Below, in pieces: positions 1-6,229 of a DNA stretch of 13,839 bases. The stretch covers positions 1-13,839 of the forward strand of contig JANQGL010000009.1 in assembly GCA_028277325.1 (NCBI GenBank), written 5' to 3'. The stretch's first letter is position 1. Each line of letters begins with the position of its first letter. This DNA comes from Magnetospira sp. GTDB taxonomy: Bacteria > Pseudomonadota > Alphaproteobacteria > Rhodospirillales > Magnetospiraceae. A program made the position numbers and the translations under genes. The notes below the pieces were generated by a model. That model made no database searches. It had not been told where the DNA came from and saw only the letters and a program-made list of their open reading frames with translations.

Positions 1-656
1 ATCTCGCCGGCCGAGATTTCCGAGTTCTGGGCGCGCACCGCGCTCAGCACCTCGCTGGTGGTGAGGCCGTAGCTCAGCAGCTTGTCCGGATCGAGCCAGA
101 TGCGCATCGCGTGCCTGGCCCCGAACAGGCTCACGCCGCCGACCCCGGTCACCCGGCTCAGCGGTTCGCTGACGTTGGACGCCAGGTAATCGGAGAGCTC
201 GGACCGGGTCATGCTGCCGTCGGCCGAGATGAAGCCGACGACCATCAGGTAGCTGCTGTTGGCCTTGGCCACCGAGATGCCCTGGCGCTGCACCTCCTCG
301 GGCAGGCTCGGGGTCGCCAGTTGCAGCTTGTTCTGGACCTGGACCTGGGCGATGTCGGGGTCCGCCTCGGGCTCGAAGGTCAGGGTGATGTCGGCGTCGC
401 CGTTGCCGCTGGAGGTCGACGCGATGTAGCGCAGATGGTCGATGCCGGTCATCTGCTGCTCGATGACCTGGGTCACCGCGTTCTCGACCGTCCGTGCCGA
501 GGCCCCGGGGTAGGTCGCGGTGATCTGCACCGACGGCGGCGCGATCGCCGGGTACTGCTCGATCGGCAGTTGCAGGACCGACAGGCCGCCGGCCAGCATG
601 ATGACGAGGGCGATCACCCAGGCGAACACCGGGCGATCGATGAAGAACCTGGCCAT
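1..656 (-). CDS. RND efflux permease, HAE1 (AcrB/MexB) family, N-terminal part
   Basis: This is the inner-membrane, proton-driven pump subunit of a tripartite drug/solvent efflux system. Reading the minus strand from ATG 656-654 gives about 218 residues that match the AcrB N terminus. They begin MARFFIDRPVFAWVIAL, with the first transmembrane helix at about 9-28. The porter-domain signatures LPIEQYPAIAPPSVQI, YPGASA, QVIEQQMTGIDHLRYI and QVQVQNKLQLATPSLP follow in the usual order. The gene is cut by the left window edge, so about four fifths of a family protein of about 1,040 residues is missing. The start lies 9 nt after the adaptor stop, and an AGGA ribosome-binding site overlaps that stop codon, which indicates translational coupling. 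The exact substrate cannot be read from this part. An outer-membrane factor gene, if linked, lies outside the window. Confidence 0.96.
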   Translation of the reverse strand, partial: MARFFIDRPVFAWVIALVIMLAGGLSVLQLPIEQYPAIAPPSVQITATYPGASARTVENAVTQVIEQQMTGIDHLRYIASTSSGNGDADITLTFEPEADPDIAQVQVQNKLQLATPSLPEEVQRQGISVAKANSSYLMVVGFISADGSMTRSELSDYLASNVSEPLSRVTGVGGVSLFGARHAMRIWLDPDKLLSYGLTTSEVLSAVRAQNSEISAGE

Positions 657-665
657 GGCGCGTTC

Positions 666-1835
666 CTAGTTCTGCGGGGCGGCGGCCGGCGCGGCGGAGT
701 CCGGCGCCTGATCGACCGGCTGCGGCACCACCTTGGCCCCCTGGGCAATCTTCTGGAAACCTTCGAGCACCACCCGGTCGCCGTCCACGACGCCGCCGGT
801 GACCAGCCAGTCGTCGTCGACCGCGCGCTCGATCACGACGCTGCGCCGCGCCACGGCGTCGGCCTCGTCGGCGATCCAGACGAAGGGGCTGCCGTTGGGC
901 GTCCGCTGCACCGCCTTCTGGGGGATCAGGACTCCGTCGGCGATCCGGCCCTGGCTGACCTCGGCGCGCACGAACATGCCCGGCAGCAGCACCTGGTCGG
1001 GGTTGGGGAACACCGCCCGCAGGGTGACCGAACTGGTGCTGGAATCGACCAGAACCTCGGTGAACTGAAGGGTGCCGGGGTGCGCGTAGCGATCGCCCCT
1101 GGCGTTCAGGAGAAGGGTCACCGGCGCGTCGGCGGTCGCCTCGACCGTTCCGGTGGCGATCTTGTGGCGCATGTTCAGGAGCCGGGTGCTCGATTGCGTC
1201 AAATCCACGTGAATCGGGTCGAGGACGGTGATGGTGGCCAGCGGCGTGCCTTGGTTGGCGGTCACCAGGGCCCCCTCGGTGACGTCCGAACGGCCGATGA
1301 CGCCGGAGATCGGCGCCGTGAGGGTGGTCCGCTCCAGGTCGATGGCGGCGGTTTCCACCCGCGCCTGGGCGGCGGCGACGGCGGCGCGCGCCTCGTCCGC
1401 CGCCGCCTTGGCGTCGTCATAGGCCTGCTGGCTGGCCGCCTGGGTCTGAAGCAGCGATTCGTAGCGCCGCAGCTTCTTCAGGTTCAGCGCATAGGTGGCC
1501 TTCGCCTTGGCCACGTCGGCGCGGGCCTCGTTCAGGGTCGCCCGGTAGGTTTCCGGATCGATCTGATAGAGTTGCTGGCCGGCCTCGACCCGCGCTCCTT
1601 CGTCGAACAGGCGGTGCTGGATCAGCCCGTCGACCTGCGGACGCACCTCGGCCTTCCGGAAGGCCACCGCGCGTCCCGGCAGGACGTCGGTCAGGGCCAC
1701 CGGCCCGGAATGAATGGTCATCACGGTCACCGGCTGCGGCGGCCGGCCACCTTGTTGGGCCACCGCGGGCAGGGCGAGCAAACACAACGAAGCCGCCAGG
1801 GCGGCGGCCATGCGGCGGATACGACGACTGTGCAC
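666..1835 (-). CDS. RND efflux periplasmic adaptor (membrane fusion protein), AcrA/MexA-like
   Basis: This 389-residue protein bridges the inner-membrane RND pump and an outer-membrane channel. A signal peptide is visible at about residues 1-26 (basic MHSRRIRRM, hydrophobic core, cleavage after PAVA). The single Cys in the core is not in a lipobox, so unlike E. coli AcrA this looks like a soluble periplasmic form. Next come a lipoyl-like half motif (PQVDGLIQHRLFDEGARVEAGQQLYQID), an Ala-rich coiled-coil hairpin at about 95-170, the second lipoyl half (LTAPISGVIGR), then a beta-barrel and membrane-proximal region containing LLPGMFVRAEV. I chose the GTG start at 1835-1833 because GAGGTGA sits 6 nt upstream. 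The C-terminal tail is Ala/Pro-rich. It is the first gene of the efflux operon, and its promoter region holds the GTAC palindrome. A long antisense frame across it is a composition shadow. Confidence 0.96.
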   Translation of the reverse strand: MHSRRIRRMAAALAASLCLLALPAVAQQGGRPPQPVTVMTIHSGPVALTDVLPGRAVAFRKAEVRPQVDGLIQHRLFDEGARVEAGQQLYQIDPETYRATLNEARADVAKAKATYALNLKKLRRYESLLQTQAASQQAYDDAKAAADEARAAVAAAQARVETAAIDLERTTLTAPISGVIGRSDVTEGALVTANQGTPLATITVLDPIHVDLTQSSTRLLNMRHKIATGTVEATADAPVTLLLNARGDRYAHPGTLQFTEVLVDSSTSSVTLRAVFPNPDQVLLPGMFVRAEVSQGRIADGVLIPQKAVQRTPNGSPFVWIADEADAVARRSVVIERAVDDDWLVTGGVVDGDRVVLEGFQKIAQGAKVVPQPVDQAPDSAAPAAAPQN

Positions 1836-1852
1836 GGAATCACCTCACGAAA

Positions 1853-1873
1853 TGTACTGTACTGTACGGTACA
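1853..1873. promoter_or_regulatory. Probable TetR-family operator, 21-bp palindrome
   Basis: The 21 bp contain four GTAC tetramers starting at 1854, 1859, 1864 and 1869, flanked by T and A. The site is an inverted repeat about position 1863 with one mismatched pair besides the central base. It lies in the only gap between the divergent regulator and efflux genes and overlaps the putative -10 and start point of the efflux promoter. That is where the local TetR-family protein would be expected to bind. The symmetry is seen directly; the binding is inferred from family behaviour. Confidence 0.65.
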
Positions 1874-1894
1874 CATGGTTTACGCTTGATGCAA
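1866..1894 (-). promoter_or_regulatory. Putative promoter of the efflux operon
   Basis: On the minus strand TTGCAT (1894-1889) is followed after 17 nt by TACCGT (1871-1866). This gives a good -35 and a weak -10 (TA---T). The -10 lies inside the palindrome, so an occupied operator would block RNA polymerase. The predicted start near 1859 leaves a leader of about 24 nt that keeps the GAGGTGA ribosome-binding site. Confidence 0.35.
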
Positions 1895-1957
1895 CAGAAA
1901 ACGTCAAGCCGGACAACCGGCCGCTCAAGAGGACGGGACGACAAGGACGGGATTCGC

Positions 1958-2632
1958 ATGCAGGAGATGGGACGACGAATAACCACGCGCGGCGCGGCGC
2001 GGCGCCAGGCGATGTTGAACGCGGCGGTCGAGGTGATCCTGGAAAAAGGCGTCACCGGGGTCACGCTGGGCGACATCCTGGCCCGGTCCGGCGGCTCCAA
2101 GGCCACCCTTTACGGGGCGTTCGGCGACAAGGATGGGCTGCTCGCCGAGGCGGTGCGGGCGCGCGTTCGAACCGTGGTCGATCAGCTTCAGGTGACCTTG
2201 CACGGCCGGGAGAATCCCGTGGCGGCGCTGCGGGACTTCTCACGCGCCTATGCCGAGCGGATCGTCCAGCCGGACGCGATCCGGTTCTATCACCTGCTGA
2301 TGTCGGAAACCGACGAGATGGTGCCGATCGTCCATGAGTTCCTGGCCGAGGGGCCGTCGCGGACGCGGCGTCACCTGGCCGATTTCCTCGAGGAGGCGAC
2401 CTGCGGCGGCCTGCTGGACGTGGACGATCCGTGGCGGGCCGCCGATCTGCTTCTGTCGATGCTCCAGGGACAGTGTGCGTTCACTTTGTTCAACCACACC
2501 CTCGTCGGGGACTCCCTGGAGGAGTATCGCCGGGAGGTCCGCGCCCGCGCCGAGGCGGCGGTCGACCTGTTCGTGCGCGCCTGTCGGCCCGCCCCGGCGG
2601 CGCCGCCGGGGCATCCGGCGCGGGCCGTCTGA
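1958..2632 (+). CDS. TetR/AcrR-family transcriptional regulator, likely efflux repressor
   Basis: This 224-residue protein is divergent from the RND operon and very likely its ligand-responsive repressor. The TetR helix-turn-helix spans about residues 12-66: RRQAMLNAAVEVILEKGVTGVTLGDILARSGGSKATLYGAF is its core, with the family hallmark SKATLYGAFGDKDGLL. The C-terminal ligand domain has AefR-like features (IRFYHLLMSE, VHEFLAEGPSRTRRHLADFLEEA). I prefer ATG 1958, which has AAGGA 10 nt upstream and places the helix-turn-helix at the normal distance from the N terminus. The frame is open upstream to TTG 1886 and ATG 1889, which would add a basic tail of about 23 residues. Those earlier starts lie within or next to the likely promoter. 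The C-terminal tail is Pro/Ala-rich. Confidence 0.93.
   Translation: MQEMGRRITTRGAARRQAMLNAAVEVILEKGVTGVTLGDILARSGGSKATLYGAFGDKDGLLAEAVRARVRTVVDQLQVTLHGRENPVAALRDFSRAYAERIVQPDAIRFYHLLMSETDEMVPIVHEFLAEGPSRTRRHLADFLEEATCGGLLDVDDPWRAADLLLSMLQGQCAFTLFNHTLVGDSLEEYRREVRARAEAAVDLFVRACRPAPAAPPGHPARAV
2592..2611. repeat. Perfect 20-bp GC palindrome at the 3' end of the tetR gene
   Basis: CCCCGGCGGC is followed directly by its own reverse complement, inside the last codons of the regulator (the Pro/Ala tail). It precedes the convergent junction with the gene ending at 2694. It could fold as a strong RNA hairpin, but no T-run follows, so a role as a terminator is only a guess. It may simply reflect GC-rich Pro/Ala/Gly codons. 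Confidence 0.3.
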
Positions 2633-2693
2633 CGTCGCGCCGCGCGGACCGAACGCACGGGCGGGCATCGGGGCCACGGGGCCGGACCCGGCG

Positions 2694-4079
2694 TTATCTT
2701 GCGGCGCCGGCCCGGCCGAACTTCAGTTCGTACGGCGCCCGGATGTCGAAATACTCGATGTCGCGCGCCGCGTCGGCGGTGCTGGCGATGGCGTAGCCGT
2801 CGACGAAATCGAATCCTGCGCAGACCGCCGCCGTGGTCAGGCTGAGGGACGGGATGCCGTGCGCGTAGGTCATCAGGCGCTGGGTGTTTGCCGCCTCGAC
2901 GAAGCGGTCGAAATCGCGTATGGCGTTCTCCTCGCGCACCCCGCCGACGCCCAGGTCGATGCCGGCCCCGTCGACGCCGGCCATGCGGAATCCCTGAAAG
3001 TGGATCCCGTGGCGGGGCATGCGGGCCAGCACGGCCCGGCACAGCGGCCGCAGCGCCTGCGCCATCTCGCCCAGCAAACCGCCCGGCACGCCGTCTGGCA
3101 GGCCGACCAGCTCGAACACCAGGCGTCGCCGGTGGGGCTCCGGAATCGCCTGGCAGGCCTTGGTGAATCGCAGGCGGCTCGCCACCTTGACCAGGGTCTC
3201 GAAGTGCACCGACATGGCCAGCAGGGGCGCCGAGCCGTGACCTTCGAGGCTTTTGAACTCCTCCTCCAGGCGGTTCAGGGTGAACAGGTCCAATTCGGCG
3301 ATCTGCACCGGGTCGCTGGGTTTGGCGAGCACCGTGTAGCCGGACAGGAAGCTCGAATGGGCGGTGGTCAGGGCGGGCAGGCAGAGATAGGTGGTGATGA
3401 CCCGGCGCTTGACCCGCCACATCGGCCGGAAGAAGTAGTGAAGCTGCGAGAAATCGTTGCCGTCCCCGTCGTCGGCGTCGTCCAGGCCCCGCAGCCGCCG
3501 CTGGTGGCGGGCCGCGATCTCGGCCAGGTCGCGGTCGCTGACTCGCTCGACCGAGTCCTCCAGGTTGCTCTCGGTGAGCCGAAAGTTGCCTTTCTCGTCG
3601 AGGTCGACCTGGTTGACGCGCACCTGGTGGGCCTGCCAGGACGACCCCAGCATGCGCTGTCCGATCTCCAGGGCGATCAGGGCAAGCTTCAGCTTGGCGC
3701 GGGCGCGCTCGCGGTCGGTCACCGCGACGAGAAACCGGATGTCGTCCTGGCGATAGTAGACGTCGCCGGCGCCGAGCCGCAGGCGCAGGGTGCTCTCGGC
3801 CGCCGTGTCCACCCGTTCGGCAAGCTTGGACCAGCGGTCGCCCAGCGCGTCCCGCAACGACGAAAGGTCAAGCTGGTACAGCCGCCCCTCCGCGGTGTTG
3901 CGGTAGCGAACCAGCAGCGCGTTGAGGCGCCGCAGGAATTCATTGGAACTTGACGTTTCGGTCAGCGGTCGGGCCCTCGTCGTCGGGGGTGATCCAACGT
4001 GGCAAGTCACTGCCGCGAAACAGCGTCTTTCGACTGTACACCAAGGCGTCACCGGCCTGAACCCCTCGTCGCGCGGCAC
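2694..4079 (-). CDS. Degenerate GGDEF-EAL-like protein of unknown function
   Basis: No family is certain. The long frame gives up to 461 residues. Residues about 93-145 (GDVYYRQDDIRFLVAVTDRE, then an Ala/Leu helix) look like the core of a worn GGDEF domain with the signature lost. The region from about residue 215 (HYFFRPMWRVKR) to the end follows the spacing of an EAL domain: an N-terminal FRPMW stretch in place of QPI, LLAMSVHFETL, LVFELVGL where EAL proteins have LEITE, and GFDFVDGYAIA where they have the terminal QGY-type motif. The EAL catalytic triplet and the metal ligands are absent, so an enzymatically dead c-di-GMP sensor or scaffold is an inference. No transmembrane helix is seen. 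The gene follows the MscS gene closely on the same strand. The GTG at 4079 is only the longest option (GTG 4052 has GAGGGG 9 nt upstream). The first 40 or so residues look non-coding; see the 3940-4041 entry. Confidence 0.6.
   Translation of the reverse strand: MPRDEGFRPVTPWCTVERRCFAAVTCHVGSPPTTRARPLTETSSSNEFLRRLNALLVRYRNTAEGRLYQLDLSSLRDALGDRWSKLAERVDTAAESTLRLRLGAGDVYYRQDDIRFLVAVTDRERARAKLKLALIALEIGQRMLGSSWQAHQVRVNQVDLDEKGNFRLTESNLEDSVERVSDRDLAEIAARHQRRLRGLDDADDGDGNDFSQLHYFFRPMWRVKRRVITTYLCLPALTTAHSSFLSGYTVLAKPSDPVQIAELDLFTLNRLEEEFKSLEGHGSAPLLAMSVHFETLVKVASRLRFTKACQAIPEPHRRRLVFELVGLPDGVPGGLLGEMAQALRPLCRAVLARMPRHGIHFQGFRMAGVDGAGIDLGVGGVREENAIRDFDRFVEAANTQRLMTYAHGIPSLSLTTAAVCAGFDFVDGYAIASTADAARDIEYFDIRAPYELKFGRAGAAR
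3940..4041 (-). CDS. Likely true 5' end of the degenerate GGDEF-EAL-like gene, in another frame
   Basis: From GTG 4041-4039, with GGTGA 7 nt upstream, this frame encodes 33 residues. They begin VYSRKTLFRGSDLPRWI and end DRNVKFQ before a TGA at 3942-3940. Third codon positions are richer in G/C than in the frame of the downstream gene over the same bases, and the composition looks like an ordinary soluble protein. Skipping one base at the CAA-TGA end would continue straight into EFLRRLNALLVRYRN of the long frame. I read it as the N terminus of that gene, split by a sequencing error, a recent frameshift or a +1 recoding site. A free-standing 33-residue peptide is the alternative. Confidence 0.35.
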   Translation of the reverse strand: MYSRKTLFRGSDLPRWITPDDEGPTADRNVKFQ

Positions 4080-4081
4080 GC

Positions 4082-4090
4082 GGGGGGGGG
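4082..4090. repeat. Run of nine G (C on the coding strand)
   Basis: A G9 tract lies between the MscS stop (4104) and the possible starts of the next minus-strand gene. It is outside both reading frames, but it is a natural slippage and sequencing-error site close to a gene whose 5' end is already doubtful. Confidence 0.7.
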
Positions 4091-4103
4091 ATTCGCCGGG
4101 GGC

Positions 4104-5243
4104 TCAGGACGCGTCCGGAGCGGCGCCGGCCGGCGGTCCCGGAACCGGCTTCCCGATTGGCCGCGCGTCGTCCCACTCGGCGCGCAGGCGCGGCAGACAC
4201 TGCGGGTACTGCGCCTGCAGGAAGGCGATCAGCTTCTCGCGGACCAGACAGCGCAGGTCCCAGGCGCGGCCCGATCCGGCGGCGCTGATCAGGGCGCGCA
4301 GCTCCATGGTCCGCTCGCCGGTGCCGACGACTTGGAGATTGCACACCCGGCCGTCCCACAGGTCGGTCTCGCGCACGATCTCCGACAGCCTGCGGCGGAC
4401 CGGCTCGACCGGCAGGGTGTAGTCGGCGTAGAGGGTCACGGTGCCGAGGATCTCCGAGGTCTTGCGGGTCCAGTTCTGGAACGGATGCTCCAGGAAATAG
4501 CTGAGCGGCACGACGAGGCGGCGCTGGTCCCAGATGCGCACCACCACGTAGGTCGCCGTGATCTCCTCGATCCAGCCCCATTCGCCCTCGACGATGACCA
4601 CGTCCTCCAGGTTGATCGGGCCGGTGGCGGCGATCTGGATCCCGGCGATCAGGTTGGCCAGGGCCGGCCGGGCCGCCATGCCGACGGCCAGGCCGGCGAC
4701 GCCGGCCGAGGCGAACAGGCTGATGCCGATCTGGCGCACCGACTCGAAGGCCATCAGGACCAGGCACAGCACGATGATCACGATCACCGTCACCGCGACG
4801 CGGCGCATCAGGCGGACCTGGGTATGGACCCGGCGGGCCAGGCGGTTGTCCGGCACGTCGATCCGGAAGCGGCGGATGATCCAGTCCTGCGCCAGGGTGG
4901 TGGCGTTGACCGACAGCCAGCCGATGGTGACCGTGATGCCGACCGCCAGGGCGCGGCGCAGCGCGGTCGCCGCCTCGGGGCCGAGGTCGAGGGTCGGCGC
5001 CGACCACAGGACGGCGACCAGCACCAGCAGGATGCGGGTCGGATTGCGCAGGCCGCGCACCACGGACTCGTCGAGATCGCTGTCGGTCCGCCGGGCCAGC
5101 CGCGCCGCGAGCCAGAACCCGACCTGATGCGCCAGGAGGGCGCCCAGCGGCGGCCCCAGAAGGCGTATCGCCGGTTCGGCGGCGGCGGCGTACCGCGCGA
5201 TCGTCCCGGCATAATATTCAAGGACGGCCAGAGTGTCCGTCAT
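4104..5243 (-). CDS. MscS-family small-conductance mechanosensitive ion channel
   Basis: This 379-residue inner-membrane channel would open under membrane tension to release solutes during hypo-osmotic shock. Hydrophobic segments lie at about 25-49, 70-87, 98-118 and 148-166. They are followed by the pore helix at about 172-206, whose small-residue ISLFASAGVAGLAVGMAARPALANLIAG pattern is the MscS signature. The beta domain follows (GPINLEDVVIVEGEWGWIEEI, then VVPLSYFLEHPFQNW), with an alpha/beta C-terminal domain to about 350 and a Pro/Ala tail. The two extra N-terminal helices make it longer than E. coli MscS (286 residues). The start ATG 5243-5241 gives the whole first helix, although its ribosome-binding site (GGGGCG) is modest. 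The following minus-strand gene starts within about 25-65 nt and is probably co-transcribed. Confidence 0.95.
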   Translation of the reverse strand: MTDTLAVLEYYAGTIARYAAAAEPAIRLLGPPLGALLAHQVGFWLAARLARRTDSDLDESVVRGLRNPTRILLVLVAVLWSAPTLDLGPEAATALRRALAVGITVTIGWLSVNATTLAQDWIIRRFRIDVPDNRLARRVHTQVRLMRRVAVTVIVIIVLCLVLMAFESVRQIGISLFASAGVAGLAVGMAARPALANLIAGIQIAATGPINLEDVVIVEGEWGWIEEITATYVVVRIWDQRRLVVPLSYFLEHPFQNWTRKTSEILGTVTLYADYTLPVEPVRRRLSEIVRETDLWDGRVCNLQVVGTGERTMELRALISAAGSGRAWDLRCLVREKLIAFLQAQYPQCLPRLRAEWDDARPIGKPVPGPPAGAAPDAS

Positions 5244-5348
5244 CGCGGCGCCCCGTGGTGATCGATGCGACGGTGTCCACTATCCCGGCTTTGGCGGTCG
5301 GGCGCAAGCCGTCGCCGCCGGCAAGGCATTGACGTAAAACGCCGGTGC

Positions 5349-5373
5349 CGCGACGTGACCGTTGCGCGACGTG
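5349..5373. repeat. Direct repeat CGCGACGTG, 16-bp period, before the stator operon
   Basis: Identical 9-mers occupy 5349-5357 and 5365-5373. The second overlaps the -35 and spacer of the putative motA promoter. A regulator binding site is possible; this is based only on the repeat and its position. Confidence 0.35.
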
Positions 5374-5389
5374 TCGATTGCGCCATAAT
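5362..5389 (+). promoter_or_regulatory. Putative promoter of the motA-motB operon
   Basis: TTGCGC (5362-5367), a 16-nt spacer and CATAAT (5384-5389, five of six matches to the sigma-70 -10) lie about 28 nt upstream of the chosen motA start. The predicted transcript starts near 5396 and would include the GGAGGGAG ribosome-binding site. The divergent MscS start is at 5243. Confidence 0.45.
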
Positions 5390-5416
5390 GGCACCATCAG
5401 GCGGAGGGAGCGCGCG

Positions 5417-6223
5417 GTGAAGATCGATATCGCAACCATGGCGGGGATGCTGGTCGGCATTGCCGTGGTCGCCCTCGCGATCCTGTCGGGCTCCGATTTC
5501 CGGATTTTTTTCAATCTCCAGGGCCTGTTGATCGTGTTCGGCGGCACGCTGGCCGCGACCCTGGTCAAGTTTCCGTTGCACGGGGTGTTCGTCGCCCTGC
5601 CGCTCGGGGTCAAGGCGGCCTTCACCAACGAAAAGGAGGATCCGCGCCGCCACATCGACGAGGCGGTGCGCCTGGCCAAGATGGCGCGCGCCGGCGGCCT
5701 GCATACCGTCGAGCGGAACAAGATCACCAACCCGTTCTTCAAGAAAGGCGTCCAGATGGTCGCCGACGGCCGCGAGCTGGAGTACATCCGCAAGATGATG
5801 ACCCGCGACATGGCGCGGTCGATCGCCGACAACGAGACCAGCAGCCGGGTGTTCATGTCGGTCGGCGAGGCGGCGCCGGCGTTCGGCATGTTCGGGACCC
5901 TGGTCGGCCTGGTCCAGATGCTGGCCACCATGGACGACCCGACCAAGATCGGCCCGGCGATGGCGGTCGCCTTGCTGACCACCCTTTACGGGGTGCTGCT
6001 GGCCAACCTGGTGGCGCTGCCGATCGCCGACAAGCTGGAGGCCAAGAGCCGCTACGAGCGCGACCTCCGCTCGCTGATCGTCGAGTGCGTGTTTCAGATT
6101 CACGCGCGCACCAATCCGACCGAGATGATGGAGATCCTGGAAACCTTCCTGCCCGAGAAGCAGCGCCGCATCGGGGCGCCCAGGTCGTACACCGACGGCA
6201 AGCTCAAGTCGGCCCGGAGGTAG
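5417..6223 (+). CDS. motA: Flagellar motor stator protein, MotA/PomA family (PomA-like)
   Basis: This 268-residue inner-membrane protein forms the pentameric ring of the flagellar ion-driven stator with MotB. Four helices are seen at about 7-25, 34-51, 152-172 and 180-203, with a large cytoplasmic loop at about 52-150 that would contact FliG. The TM3/TM4 signature is EAAPAFGMFGTLVGLVQML, with Pro154, followed by MDDPTKIGPAMAVALLTTLYGVLLANLVALPIADKL, with Pro180. This is very close to PomA of sodium-driven motors rather than E. coli MotA. The ion cannot be assigned from sequence alone. I chose GTG 5417 because GGAGGGAG lies 6 nt upstream. An in-frame upstream GTG at 5345 would add a non-conserved Arg-rich stretch lying in the promoter. 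The stop overlaps the motB ribosome-binding site. Confidence 0.95.
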   Translation: MKIDIATMAGMLVGIAVVALAILSGSDFRIFFNLQGLLIVFGGTLAATLVKFPLHGVFVALPLGVKAAFTNEKEDPRRHIDEAVRLAKMARAGGLHTVERNKITNPFFKKGVQMVADGRELEYIRKMMTRDMARSIADNETSSRVFMSVGEAAPAFGMFGTLVGLVQMLATMDDPTKIGPAMAVALLTTLYGVLLANLVALPIADKLEAKSRYERDLRSLIVECVFQIHARTNPTEMMEILETFLPEKQRRIGAPRSYTDGKLKSARR

Positions 6224-6229
6224 GTCGTC

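Noticed and set aside
111..1889. 592-residue plus-strand open frame across the efflux genes
   Set aside because: It is antisense to clearly recognisable AcrA/AcrB-like genes; its His/Gly/Arg-rich repetitive composition is typical of a high-GC shadow.
2334..3953. 539-residue plus-strand open frame
   Set aside because: It overlaps the tetR 3' end and lies antisense to the EAL-like gene; no recognisable domain and a shadow-like composition (Arg/Gly/His/Gln-rich).
3940..5007. 355-residue minus-strand frame through the MscS gene
   Set aside because: Within MscS it is an out-of-frame shadow. Only its last 33 codons (from GTG 4041) look real and are reported separately.
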